Assembly: GCA_035542975.1 (NCBI GenBank)
Contig: DATKKK010000049.1
Span: 1-17,538 of the forward strand
Source: DATKKK01 sp035542975
GTDB taxonomy: Archaea; Thermoproteota; Bathyarchaeia; Bathyarchaeales; Bathycorpusculaceae
Direction of reading: 5' to 3'
Length of the DNA stretch: 17,538 nt
The translations under genes were made by a program, and so were the position numbers. Each line of letters begins with the position of its first letter. Within the stretch, counting starts at the first letter, position 1. The notes below the pieces were generated by a model, which did not search any database, was not told where the DNA came from, and was given only the letters and a program-made list of their open reading frames with translations. This document shows, piece after piece, positions 1 through 7,558 of the stretch.

Positions 1-480
1 TCAAGCAGTCAACTCTGCCGAGAAATAGGAAAACGCGTATGCAACGACAGCTCAATCCTCTACTGGGCAGCCAAAAACGACATACCCGTCTACGTGCCAG
101 GCATAACAGACGGTGCAGTCGGATATCAAATGTGGCTCTTCTCACAAGATCACGATTTTAAACTTAACTTACTGAAAGATTCAGGGCAACTTAACGACAT
201 TGTATTTACCGCAAAAAAGACAGGAGCACTGTTAATCGGCGGAGGAATTTCGAAACATCACACGCTCTGGTGGAACCAGTTCAGGGACGGCTTAGACTAC
301 GTTGTGTACATAAGCACGGCTGATGAATGGGACGGAAGCTTGTCTGGCGCCCGTCCTAGAGAAGCTGTTTCATGGGGAAAAATAAATCAAAAAGCAAAAC
401 GAATCATGATTGAAGGCGACGCTTCTGTGATCTTGCCCTTAATGGTAGGCTCGCTTATCGAAAGAATGAAAAAAGCTTAG
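1..480 (+). CDS. dys: Deoxyhypusine synthase, C-terminal part (5' end outside window)
   Basis: The frame is open from base 1 to the TAG at 478-480, giving 159 residues of a protein whose N-terminus lies outside the window. Deoxyhypusine synthase moves the aminobutyl group of spermidine onto one lysine of translation factor aIF5A, using NAD. The fragment carries the family's C-terminal active-site signatures: LIGGGISKHH, with the histidine pair of eukaryotic DHS, then SLSGARPREAVSWGKI, where the lysine at about fragment residue 127 corresponds to the catalytic Lys329 of human DHS. The position equivalent to human Asp316 is leucine. DHS enzymes usually have 310-370 residues, so roughly half is missing. 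The gene converges on a second DHS-family gene and their stop codons overlap by 4 bases. Family assignment is secure; exact substrate is inferred. Confidence 0.93.
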   Translation, partial: SSSQLCREIGKRVCNDSSILYWAAKNDIPVYVPGITDGAVGYQMWLFSQDHDFKLNLLKDSGQLNDIVFTAKKTGALLIGGGISKHHTLWWNQFRDGLDYVVYISTADEWDGSLSGARPREAVSWGKINQKAKRIMIEGDASVILPLMVGSLIERMKKA

Positions 481-1538
481 GTCACGTCTTTGAAAAGCCA
501 CGAAAAGTCGGGCGCTTTCCGTTTGACTTTGACTCTTTCGTTAAGCGCGTGTGTTATCAACGGTAAAGCAATCGTGGCGTCACAATAGCAGACCGCTCTC
601 TTTCCTTCAATGTCAATTTTACCCCAACTTATCGCCTCTTCCAACGTGCAACCTGACAAGCCTCCCCATTGAGGCGAATCTGTTGTAATCTGAATAGCAT
701 ACCTATGCGGATAGTAGTATTCTTTTATTCCTTTACGAAGATGCCCCTTTCTGCCTTTGACTCCTTCATCCATAGTCTTAGGCGAGACTGAAATGGCTAA
801 AAGCTGCGTGAAATCTTTTGGCACGCCACCCCCGATGTAGACGACGCCGACCTCTTTAGTTTTCTCGCCAATACCGACGAACTGGTCGAATTCTTTCACC
901 GAATCCAACACTATAGTGTGTCCTTGGTTCTTGGCCATCAAGAATGCTTCGCCGTAGGCGCTGTCTACTACCGCAGGTGAAAAGACGGGCACATTGTTTG
1001 CCGCAGCCGTGGCGACTATGCTTTTGACGCCTTTCTTGTTCAACCATTCACCGAACAGATGAAGAAGCTCTGCAGAAGTATAGACAAAGTTGGTTTTCAC
1101 TGACATTAGAAAATCTGTCATGAGCAGTTCCATTTCTCGATAGTCGGTTTCCTTTCCAAACACATCATAGTACCTGTTCACGTCATCCTTCAACAGTGCT
1201 TGATCGTCTACCATGTGAGAACCTTGCCAATATCCAAGTCCCATAGCATCTACGATGTCTTCTGAAACGTTAGCCCCTGTTGAAACAAGAACGTCAATGT
1301 ACCTGTTTTCAATCAACCAATTGATCATCTTCCACTGTCCAGCCGTGCTCATTGAACCAGAAAAACCCATGACAATCGTTAAATCTTTCTCCTTCAACAT
1401 TGCTTCCCAAACTTCAACAGCCTCTCCGAGCTTCCTACCCTGATAGGCTGTTCGAGACATTTCCGCTAGAAGTTGAGATACACTCTTTTCCTTAACATCA
1501 ATACACTCAACTTTCCGCTTAAAGTATTGATCAGCCAT
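477..1538 (-). CDS. Deoxyhypusine synthase family protein (second paralogue)
   Basis: A complete 353-residue DHS-family protein. I chose the ATG at 1538 (MADQYF) because GAGGTG lies 7 bases upstream at 1551-1546; an in-frame ATG at 1553 would add five residues but overlaps this ribosome binding site. Visible motifs are STGANVSEDI near residue 90, GGGVPKDF near 236-243, and LSGCTLEEAISWGKI with the Schiff-base lysine at about residue 307. Where the neighbouring paralogue has KHH, this protein has KDF, and it carries a longer basic segment before the final motif. It may be the true aIF5A-modifying enzyme of an archaeal type, or a DHS-like polyamine enzyme; the sequence alone does not decide. 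It is tail to tail with the other DHS gene. Confidence 0.88.
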   Translation of the reverse strand: MADQYFKRKVECIDVKEKSVSQLLAEMSRTAYQGRKLGEAVEVWEAMLKEKDLTIVMGFSGSMSTAGQWKMINWLIENRYIDVLVSTGANVSEDIVDAMGLGYWQGSHMVDDQALLKDDVNRYYDVFGKETDYREMELLMTDFLMSVKTNFVYTSAELLHLFGEWLNKKGVKSIVATAAANNVPVFSPAVVDSAYGEAFLMAKNQGHTIVLDSVKEFDQFVGIGEKTKEVGVVYIGGGVPKDFTQLLAISVSPKTMDEGVKGRKGHLRKGIKEYYYPHRYAIQITTDSPQWGGLSGCTLEEAISWGKIDIEGKRAVCYCDATIALPLITHALNERVKVKRKAPDFSWLFKDVT

Positions 1539-1745
1539 ATGATCGCACCTCATTCTAGATTATGCAGGCTCTATATGAGAATTTCTGCTTAGATGAGATG
1601 GTTGTTTACTTAAAGAATGTAATATTCTCATTTATGTTAGCAAGCAAGAGACTGCAACAAACCATAATGAAAAGTCTTTGACTGATGATGAGAACAGTAA
1701 AAGCCTTCGGGAAATAGCTCTTTAGCAAAAAGTGTTTTAGTTGCA

Positions 1746-1791
1746 GAGGTGATCACTCCTTTTGTCAAAAACAGAAAAACTTTTTCCTTAG
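1746..1791 (+). promoter_or_regulatory. Strong ribosome binding site followed by a 9-codon TTG mini-ORF upstream of deoC
   Basis: GAGGTGATC at 1746-1754 is a near-perfect complement of the 16S rRNA 3' end. Seven bases later, at 1762, a TTG opens a reading frame of nine codons that ends at TAG 1789-1791. The annotated deoC ATG at 1814 has no comparable site of its own. The mini-ORF may be a leader whose translation couples to deoC, or the remnant of a longer N-terminus shifted by one base. Confidence 0.4.
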
Positions 1792-1813
1792 GGACAGCAA
1801 AAGAAGCTCTGAG

Positions 1814-2521
1814 ATGACTTATGTTAAGCTCAATTCTGAAGGCGAGAAGTTGAATATTTCAAGAAAAACATTAGCAAACATGATAGATTCGACGAATATT
1901 AAACCAGCTGCCACTAAAAGCGAGATTGAAAATCTTTGCAGAGAAGCCGTTCGTTATCATTTTGGTTGCGTCTGCGTAAATCCTGTCTACGTAAAACTTG
2001 CATCGACCATATTGAAAGGTAGAAAAACTAAAGTTTGTTCAACAGTTGGGTTTCCTTTTGGCGCGTCGTTGATGGAGATAAAGGCTTTAGAAGCCTTCAA
2101 GGCTGTAGAGGACGGCGCAAAAGAACTAGACATGGTCATCAACTTGAGCTTGCTAAAATCACGTGATTATAACACTGCAAAACGGGACATCGCCGCGGTT
2201 ACAGACGTCAAAAAATTGTCTAAGGAAATAGTTGTTAAAGTCATAATCGAAACTGGTTTGTTAAAGAATGATGAAAAGATTATTGCGTGCAAGCTTGCAA
2301 GAGAAGCTGGAGCAGATTTCGTGAAGACTTCCACAGGTTTCTTCGATAAAGGTGCAACTGTCAAAGATGTGAAGCTGATGCGGAAAACGGTAGGTCCAAA
2401 CATGGGCGTTAAAGCAGCAGGCGGCATAAAAACATACGCAGACGCGTTCAAGATGATAAAAGCGGGGGCAAACAGGATAGGCACCAGTTCGGCAGCTGCA
2501 ATAATTAAAGGAATGTTTTGA
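1814..2521 (+). CDS. deoC: Deoxyribose-phosphate aldolase
   Basis: This 235-residue protein matches DeoC, the class I aldolase that splits 2-deoxyribose-5-phosphate into glyceraldehyde-3-phosphate and acetaldehyde during deoxynucleoside breakdown. It shows MIDSTNIKP near residue 23, ELDMVIN with the aspartate at about 106, DFVKTSTGF with the Schiff-base lysine at about 171, and VKAAGGI with the second active-site lysine at about 200. These are the expected catalytic residues of the family. Length is slightly above the usual 220 or so because of about 15 extra N-terminal residues. The ATG at 1814 is the first start in frame but lacks a good ribosome binding site; the strong site at 1746 serves another frame. 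The stop lies 6 bases from that of convergent argS. Confidence 0.94.
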   Translation: MTYVKLNSEGEKLNISRKTLANMIDSTNIKPAATKSEIENLCREAVRYHFGCVCVNPVYVKLASTILKGRKTKVCSTVGFPFGASLMEIKALEAFKAVEDGAKELDMVINLSLLKSRDYNTAKRDIAAVTDVKKLSKEIVVKVIIETGLLKNDEKIIACKLAREAGADFVKTSTGFFDKGATVKDVKLMRKTVGPNMGVKAAGGIKTYADAFKMIKAGANRIGTSSAAAIIKGMF

Positions 2522-2527
2522 AGACTG

Positions 2528-4480
2528 TCACATTTTTTCTGGTGCAATTATGCCAATTAGAGCCAATGCGTTTCTAAGCACGATTCTAACGGCATCAACC
2601 AACGCAAGTCTTGCGTTGCTGGTTTCTGATGTCTCCGCTTTTATCACGGGCAACGCGTTGTAGAACGTGTTAAACTTATCGGCAAAGCTGTTTGCGTATT
2701 CTGCGATCGAGGTGGGTTTGAGGAAGTCAGCGGCTTCGATGAATGCATCTGGAAAACTGGCAAGAGTTAAGACAAGCTCGTGTTCCAGTTTATCACTAAG
2801 CAACGTGTAATCTGGTTTTTCAGGCTGTTTATCTGCTTTGCGCAGGATGCTGCATGCTCTAGCGTGTGTGTACTGAAGGTAAGGTGCACTGTTTGTTTCG
2901 AAGTTCAGCACTCTGTCCCACGTGAACAAGACAGGTTTTGAAGAGTCAACTGATATGAGCGCATAGCGTACAGCGCCGATGCCGACGAAGTTTGCTATGC
3001 CTTGTTTCTCCTTTTCAGACAGTTCTGGTGAGCGCTTCGAAACCTCTTCGTACGCTCGTTTTACTGCTTCGTCCATGACTTCATCAAACGTGATGTAGTG
3101 TCCTCTTCTGCTGGACATCTTGTAGCCTGGGAGCGTGACGAGGTTGTAGGCGAAGTGCATAAGGTTGTCAGCGTATTTGCTGTAGCCTAAAGCGTACAGA
3201 GCTATCTTCAACTGTAACTGAGCGAGACTCTGTTCCATGCCTATTACATTGATCACTTTTTCAGCTCTTTCGAACTTCCACAACGTATAAGCAACATCGC
3301 GTGTCGTGTAAAGCGTCGTGCCGTCAGAACGCACAAGCGTCAAAGATGGAACTTCATAATTTTCTCTCAAACCAAGCTTGGCTTTCAAGTTAAGGCTTTG
3401 AACTACCTTTTCAGCGTCAAATTCCAAAACTCCATTTTCTAAATGCACATAGGGAGATTTCTGCAATTTTTGGAAGACTTCGGCAACTTGTCCACCTGAA
3501 ACGAAATCGCTCTCCCAATCCCAAAAATCATAAGAAACGCCTATTCTTTGAAGCGTTTCCTTGAAGCCTTCAAAGCACAGCTGACTGACTTCTCTTACCA
3601 GCTGTTTAGCTTTTTTTTCTCCAGCTTCATAAGCATGGTTTAATATGCTGATCGAGTTTTCTGGGTTTTCATCTTTGCTTGTTTTGTCTAGCAGTTTTTC
3701 GAAGAGTTCGGCATATTTTTCTTTCAGTTCGGCAGCAATAGCCATCCATTCGTCAAGTTCCTTGTTAATCTTGGCAATCTCTTCTTCCGCATCGATGGTT
3801 TTTGCGTGTTCAAGTTGTCTTTTTAAACGGTTGATTTCAACCAGACAGCTTGTCACGGTGTAGATTCTGCCGACGAAATGGTCTGGTTTTTCTTCAGTTT
3901 TCGGTTTGCCTAGTTTCTCGTAGCCGTAGGCTAGAACTGAGGATTGGCGACCGACATCGTCAACATAGTAGTGACGAAAAACTGTGTGTCCTCTGGCTTT
4001 GAGCAGTCGAGCTATGGTGTCGCCTAGCACAGGGTTTCTGGCTTGCCCTATGTGTATCGGGTGCAGTGGGTTTACGCTCGTGTGCTCCACGATTATTTTT
4101 GATGGCTTCTTGGTATTCACGAAACCGTATTGGCCGTTCAGTTGCTTGGCAGAATCGATTGTTAATTTAGAAAACTCGGCAAAGTTCACGTGAAAGTTTA
4201 CGTAGCCACCGCCAGCCGCGTCGACACGCTCGACTAGAGAGAACTTTGATTTGTCTATGGTTTTGGTCACTCGTTGAGCTATCGTTAGAGGCTTTTCACT
4301 GATCTGTTTGGAAAGCTCGAAGCATGTTGAGCCTGAGGCTAGTTGACCGAAATCTGGGTTCGGAGGTTTTTCAAGCGCTAAGCTTGCGATGGAAATTTCT
4401 GGGAAAAGCTTCTGAAGCGCGTTTCCTAGAAGAGCTTCACATTCTGATCGCAGTGTGGCGAACGGGTTCTCCGAAACCAT
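2528..4480 (-). CDS. argS: Arginyl-tRNA synthetase
   Basis: A 650-residue class I synthetase that charges tRNA-Arg with arginine in the cytoplasm. The N-terminal tRNA-binding domain (about 1-110) includes DAAGGGYVNF. The catalytic core begins with VEHTSVNPLHPIHIGQARN, whose HIGQ at about 143-146 is the HIGH signature. A lysine- and glutamate-rich, probably coiled-coil stretch occupies about 215-270. KMSSRRG at about 454 is the KMSKS counterpart. The C-terminal anticodon-binding DALR domain includes YLQYTHARACSILRKA. Length fits archaeal ArgRS. GGAG lies about 10 bases upstream of the ATG at 4480. It converges on deoC and is divergent from the amidohydrolase gene at 4581 across a 100-bp AT-rich spacer. 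A tRNA-Arg gene lies about 3 kb away. Confidence 0.96.
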   Translation of the reverse strand: MVSENPFATLRSECEALLGNALQKLFPEISIASLALEKPPNPDFGQLASGSTCFELSKQISEKPLTIAQRVTKTIDKSKFSLVERVDAAGGGYVNFHVNFAEFSKLTIDSAKQLNGQYGFVNTKKPSKIIVEHTSVNPLHPIHIGQARNPVLGDTIARLLKARGHTVFRHYYVDDVGRQSSVLAYGYEKLGKPKTEEKPDHFVGRIYTVTSCLVEINRLKRQLEHAKTIDAEEEIAKINKELDEWMAIAAELKEKYAELFEKLLDKTSKDENPENSISILNHAYEAGEKKAKQLVREVSQLCFEGFKETLQRIGVSYDFWDWESDFVSGGQVAEVFQKLQKSPYVHLENGVLEFDAEKVVQSLNLKAKLGLRENYEVPSLTLVRSDGTTLYTTRDVAYTLWKFERAEKVINVIGMEQSLAQLQLKIALYALGYSKYADNLMHFAYNLVTLPGYKMSSRRGHYITFDEVMDEAVKRAYEEVSKRSPELSEKEKQGIANFVGIGAVRYALISVDSSKPVLFTWDRVLNFETNSAPYLQYTHARACSILRKADKQPEKPDYTLLSDKLEHELVLTLASFPDAFIEAADFLKPTSIAEYANSFADKFNTFYNALPVIKAETSETSNARLALVDAVRIVLRNALALIGIIAPEKM

Positions 4481-4535
4481 TTAAGGCTTTCTCCAGTCCA
4501 TGTTTAACTTGTTGCCTAAGCTTTTAAGAGGAGAG

Positions 4536-4551
4536 GTTATATTTTAATATG
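4536..4551 (+). promoter_or_regulatory. Probable TATA box for the HDAC-family gene
   Basis: The stretch TTATATTTTAATATG, about 35-45 bases before the start codon, is the best TATA-like sequence in the divergent argS/HDAC spacer. Its position predicts a transcript with a very short leader. This is pattern-based only. Confidence 0.4.
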
Positions 4552-4580
4552 AAATTGTCGTTTTGTCTGCGTGGACGTAA

Positions 4581-5435
4581 GTGATTATGAGGACAAAGAT
4601 AATTTTTTCAGAAAAATGCTTAGGCTATGGCCAATGGCACGTTGAGGGACCTGAAAGAGTGAGAAAAGCCTATGAAGTTCTAAAGCAAAAAGGCTACGAG
4701 TTTTTAGAGCCGGAACCAGCGCATGAAGATGATTTGCTGAGGGTTCATGACACAGACTATCTTTGGAACGTCAAAAAGAGTCTAGTGGAAGACTCTGATA
4801 CTCCTGCGTACGATAATATTTACGAGTTTGCGAGGCTTTCTGCGGGAGGCGCTATTCTGGCGGCTAAAGTCAACGGGTTTTCGATTATGAGACCACCTGG
4901 GCATCATGCTGGGCGGGATGGCGCAGCCTTGGGTGCGTACACAAGGGGTTTTTGTTATCTAAATAACATTGCAGTTGCGGTGAGAAATCTTGGTAAGCGT
5001 ACTTTAATTTTGGATGTTGATGGGCATCATGGGAATGGGACGCAGGAAATTTTCATGGGAGACACGAAAGTCGTGTATGTTTCCTTGCATCGACATCCGA
5101 ACTATCCTGGTACGGGTGCTGTTTCTGAGGGGAATTGTTTGAATTTTCCTTTGCCACCGAATTGTGGAGACGAGGTTTATTTGAAAACTCTGGAGGAAGC
5201 TTTGAACCAGATTAAAATTGACAGGTTTGAGGTCGTGGCGGTTTCAGCAGGTTTTGATACACATGTAGGTGATTTGGCTTCTCTTGGTTTAACGGAAAAG
5301 TGTTATGGCGAGATTGGAAAAAAAATTGGAGCGTTGAAGAAGCCTGCGTTTTTTGTTTTGGAAGGCGGATACTCAGGCGAGAATGTTGGAAGAGATGCAC
5401 ACCAACTGCTTCAAGGATTGGACAACTCGATTTAG
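4581..5435 (+). CDS. Histone deacetylase-fold amidohydrolase
   Basis: A 284-residue zinc-dependent deacetylase of the HDAC/AcuC/acetylpolyamine amidohydrolase superfamily. Signatures in order are GYGQWHVEGPERV (about 15-27), MRPPGHHAGRD with the catalytic histidine pair (about 108-109), GFCYLNNIA, LDVDGHHGNGTQ with the zinc ligands Asp147 and His149, SAGFDTH with the third ligand Asp226, and LEGGY with the catalytic tyrosine at about 264. All catalytic residues are present, so it should be active. The substrate could be an acetylated protein such as Alba, an acetylpolyamine or another small amide. Translation could start at GTG 4581 or at ATG 4587, two codons later. A strong inverted repeat follows at 5464-5513. 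Confidence 0.92.
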   Translation: MIMRTKIIFSEKCLGYGQWHVEGPERVRKAYEVLKQKGYEFLEPEPAHEDDLLRVHDTDYLWNVKKSLVEDSDTPAYDNIYEFARLSAGGAILAAKVNGFSIMRPPGHHAGRDGAALGAYTRGFCYLNNIAVAVRNLGKRTLILDVDGHHGNGTQEIFMGDTKVVYVSLHRHPNYPGTGAVSEGNCLNFPLPPNCGDEVYLKTLEEALNQIKIDRFEVVAVSAGFDTHVGDLASLGLTEKCYGEIGKKIGALKKPAFFVLEGGYSGENVGRDAHQLLQGLDNSI

Positions 5436-5463
5436 CATGTTACCATTCGTTCTGCACATTTTT

Positions 5464-5513
5464 ATCCAGAAAAAGCAGGAAACGCCACACTTAATAAAAA
5501 TGCTTTTCTGGAT
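5464..5513. repeat. Inverted repeat (13-bp stem with one bulged A) between the HDAC gene and the Lrp gene
   Basis: ATCCAGAAAAAGCA at 5464-5477 is the reverse complement of TGCTTTTCTGGAT at 5501-5513 except for one extra A. The loop is 23 bases. It starts 29 bases after the HDAC stop and ends 58 bases before the Lrp-type gene. It may end transcription of the HDAC gene, act as an operator, or form RNA structure in the regulator's leader. Confidence 0.65.
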
Positions 5514-5521
5514 TCTGAAAT

Positions 5522-5537
5522 ACACTTAAATAAAACG
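5522..5537 (+). promoter_or_regulatory. TATA-like box before the Lrp-type regulator, present in two copies
   Basis: ACACTTAAATAAAACG at 5522-5537 closely repeats ACACTTAATAAAAATG at 5487-5502, 35 bases upstream. TTAAATAAA resembles an archaeal TATA box. The downstream copy lies about 35-50 bases before the GTG start at 5572, which fits a promoter. The upstream copy sits inside the hairpin loop. Confidence 0.4.
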
Positions 5538-5571
5538 TAAAGAAAGAAAAAAGGGCGGAGAAGGAAATCTA

Positions 5572-6096
5572 GTGAAAGAAACAGAGCTGAAACTAATTGC
5601 CGAGCTTATGAAGGATGCCCGAAGAAGCGACCGAGATTTGGCGAAGACGATTGGGGCGTCTCAACCAACAGTTTCTAGGCTTAGGACGAAGCTGGAGAAG
5701 GAGGGAGTAGTTAAAGAGTACACTATGATACCTGATTTTCACAAGCTTGGGTATGAGATTCTGGCGGTAACATTTCTCAAACTTCGAGGCTCCCTTAATT
5801 CTGATGAACTTGAAAAGGTACGCGCGTTCACGCATGAAAGAATGAAGAAAACGCCGTTCGAAATTATTATGCTTGAAAGGGGAATGGGATTTGGATATGA
5901 TGGCATAGTAGTTTCGTTCCACAAGGACTATTCATCCTATATGGATTTCAGGAATTTTCTGCGGCAATACTCGTTCTTGGAGAATGGTACTGATAGCTTT
6001 TTGGTGGACTTGAGCGACACGAAGCGATACCTTCCACTAACACTGTCGGTCTTGGCTAGGCACTTGCGATCAGGCAAGGAAGAAAAGAAAGAATAA
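5572..6096 (+). CDS. Lrp/AsnC-type transcriptional regulator
   Basis: A 174-residue protein with an N-terminal Lrp-type helix-turn-helix: ELKLIAELMKDARRSDRDLA followed by GASQPTVSRLRTKLEKEGVVKEY (about 3-50). The C-terminal region (about 60-160) has the size of a ligand-binding RAM domain but does not show its usual signatures clearly, so it is a divergent member. The start is GTG at 5572, preceded by GGAG and AAGGAA. Lrp-type proteins bind DNA as dimers or higher oligomers and respond to amino acids or other small molecules; the ligand here is unknown. The gene converges on the EamA transporter gene with an 8-base gap. Possible targets are its own promoter, with the inverted repeat at 5464, or the flanking genes. 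Confidence 0.85.
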   Translation: MKETELKLIAELMKDARRSDRDLAKTIGASQPTVSRLRTKLEKEGVVKEYTMIPDFHKLGYEILAVTFLKLRGSLNSDELEKVRAFTHERMKKTPFEIIMLERGMGFGYDGIVVSFHKDYSSYMDFRNFLRQYSFLENGTDSFLVDLSDTKRYLPLTLSVLARHLRSGKEEKKE

Positions 6097-6104
6097 ACAT
6101 TCAT

Positions 6105-7010
6105 TCAGCTAGTTTTCTTCTGTGTCTGATGGGTGGTTATGATTACAACTGATGCCAAAATTATCACTGCTGCTAGCGTGTTTCTTGCTGTTATCGGTTC
6201 TTGCGCTAGTGCCCATCCTAGAAACATAGCCACAATCGGGTTAACATAAGCATAAGTAGAAACCCTGCTGGTCGTACACGTCTTCAACAACCAAATGTAA
6301 CAAGTAAATCCCATAAGCGACCCGAACACCACAAGATAAACCCAAGCAACCAGCGAACGCATAGACACCAAATCCAACCTAACCCTAATCCATTCTCCAG
6401 TAACGAAGCTTGCCACGAGCAACAACGTTCCGCCCACAATCATCTCCATAGCCGTCGCCAACAACGGCGAAGACGGAAGCTTCCCTGAGCGCGAATAGAG
6501 CGAACCGTTAGCCCAGAGAAACGCGCCGAACACGACTATTACGGCTCCAGCCAAATCAACACTGCTTGCACCCAGACTTTCGACCCCTCCAGCCAACAGA
6601 ATCACACCTAAAAACCCTAAAGCCAAACCAGCCACAACCTTAACGTCGGGTTTGCGCTTGTTCCAGAGCCAATCAGAAAATGCCATCCACAAAGGCACAG
6701 TGCTAACCAGAAGCGAAACCAAACCTGAAGCCACCCACTGCTCCGCCCACACAACAGCACCATGTCCACCTAGCAACATCAAACCACCCACAACAAACGC
6801 AGCACCCCACTGAGATTTTGTCTCTTTTACAGAACCTCCTCGTAATCTAATCAAAGCGTACAGAATCACACCAGCAAGCACAAACCGTGTCCCAGCCATA
6901 AAAAACGGCGGAAGCGACTCCTCAACCACCCGAATAGCTAGGTACGTGGAACCCCATATAAGATAAACCGCCAAAAACGCCAACAACACCTTAACCCGTA
7001 AGCTTACCAC
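6105..7010 (-). CDS. EamA-family (drug/metabolite superfamily) transporter
   Basis: An integral membrane protein of about 301 residues with ten predicted hydrophobic helices arranged as two EamA repeats. The first helix carries FLAVYLIWGSTYLAIRV, a hallmark of YedA-like members, and the second repeat includes GFTCYIWLLKTCTTSRVSTY near residue 250, typical of the family. I prefer the GTG at 7010 because GGGAG precedes it by 5 bases; the frame extends upstream to a GTG at 7043, which would add 11 residues that do not look like family sequence. Such proteins export or import metabolites or amino acids. The substrate cannot be read from the sequence. It converges on the Lrp-type gene. Confidence 0.88.
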   Translation of the reverse strand: MVSLRVKVLLAFLAVYLIWGSTYLAIRVVEESLPPFFMAGTRFVLAGVILYALIRLRGGSVKETKSQWGAAFVVGGLMLLGGHGAVVWAEQWVASGLVSLLVSTVPLWMAFSDWLWNKRKPDVKVVAGLALGFLGVILLAGGVESLGASSVDLAGAVIVVFGAFLWANGSLYSRSGKLPSSPLLATAMEMIVGGTLLLVASFVTGEWIRVRLDLVSMRSLVAWVYLVVFGSLMGFTCYIWLLKTCTTSRVSTYAYVNPIVAMFLGWALAQEPITARNTLAAVIILASVVIITTHQTQKKTS

Positions 7011-7280
7011 ACATGCTCCCGCCGAGAAACAAACCATTAACACTCGACAGATTTAGTCCTTTTGCCACACCTCTCAATCAAACAACCAACACCAAACATG
7101 TTTGGAGCCTAATATCTATTCGTTGCAGAAACCTAGAGGGAGTAGGTCCGTATTGACTGTTTTCCACGCTAAGCAAACATCGAAAACCAAGACCTTAACC
7201 TGAAAAAACGATAGGAGCACCCAGCCAAAGACAATTCCACAGATAAAGAATCATTAAAAGCGTTCAATCAACATGATTGT

Positions 7281-7387
7281 TGGCGGGCCCGGAGGGATTT
7301 GAACCCTCGATCTCCGGCTTTCAGCGCCGAAACCATCGGACACGGCTCCGCAGGCCAGCATCCTGATCCAGCCTAGACTACGGGCCC
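7281..7387 (-). tRNA. tRNA-Arg(GCG), intron-containing, with encoded CCA
   Basis: Read from 7387 downward. The acceptor arms are GGGCCCG and CGGGCCC, with discriminator G at 7284 and genomic CCA at 7283-7281. The D stem is GTCT/GGAT with an 11-base loop. The anticodon stem is CTGGC/GCCGG around CTGCGGA, so the anticodon is GCG, which decodes CGC and CGU arginine codons. The variable loop is AGATC. The T arm is GAGGG-TTCAAAT-CCCTC. The spliced body is 76 nt before CCA once the 28-nt intron between positions 37 and 38 is removed. All stems pair well. A TATA-like box lies upstream. Confidence 0.93.
7320..7347 (-). other. tRNA-Arg intron (28 nt) at position 37/38 with bulge-helix-bulge
   Basis: The intron folds into the substrate for archaeal tRNA splicing endonuclease. 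GCCG and CGGC form the intron-side helix. The 5' bulge is GGA, cut after its second base. The central 4-bp helix is CTGC opposite GCTG with one U-U mismatch. The 3' bulge is AAA, cut after its second base. The anticodon stem closes the motif. Both cuts fall exactly where they restore a normal seven-base anticodon loop. Confidence 0.88.
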
Positions 7388-7415
7388 TTCTGAAACGAGA
7401 TTACTATACTTAAAC

Positions 7416-7423
7416 AATATAAA
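7416..7423 (-). promoter_or_regulatory. Probable TATA box of the tRNA-Arg gene
   Basis: On the minus strand this reads TTTATATT, centred about 33 bases before the tRNA 5' end. That allows a transcript start a few bases ahead of the mature tRNA, as expected for archaeal tRNA promoters. Confidence 0.55.
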
Positions 7424-7558
7424 CCAGACGTTATGGATGCTTAAGACTGGTGCTTCTTCCTTTTGCTCGTCTGTTCTATACGAAATAAACAGAAATTAGC
7501 GAAACAAAAGATTAATCGTGTGCTAATTGTAGTTCTAACTTGAATCCTCAGGGATCTT

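Noticed and set aside
1575..1631. ATGAGAAT and ATTCTCAT as an operator for the minus-strand DHS gene
   Set aside because: Only 8 bp match across a 41-base AT-rich spacer, easily a chance occurrence.
1680..1730. Possible C/D box RNA (TGATGA at about 1683)
   Set aside because: No CTGA D box or second box pair follows at a suitable distance.
4255..4280. TTGGTCACT inside argS as a third copy of the shared element
   Set aside because: Only the half-site matches; the rest of the 31-bp element is absent and it lies within coding sequence.
7141..7210. Short TTG reading frame behind a GAGGGAG sequence on the plus strand
   Set aside because: It gives only about 16 codons, with no recognisable product and no neighbour it could serve.
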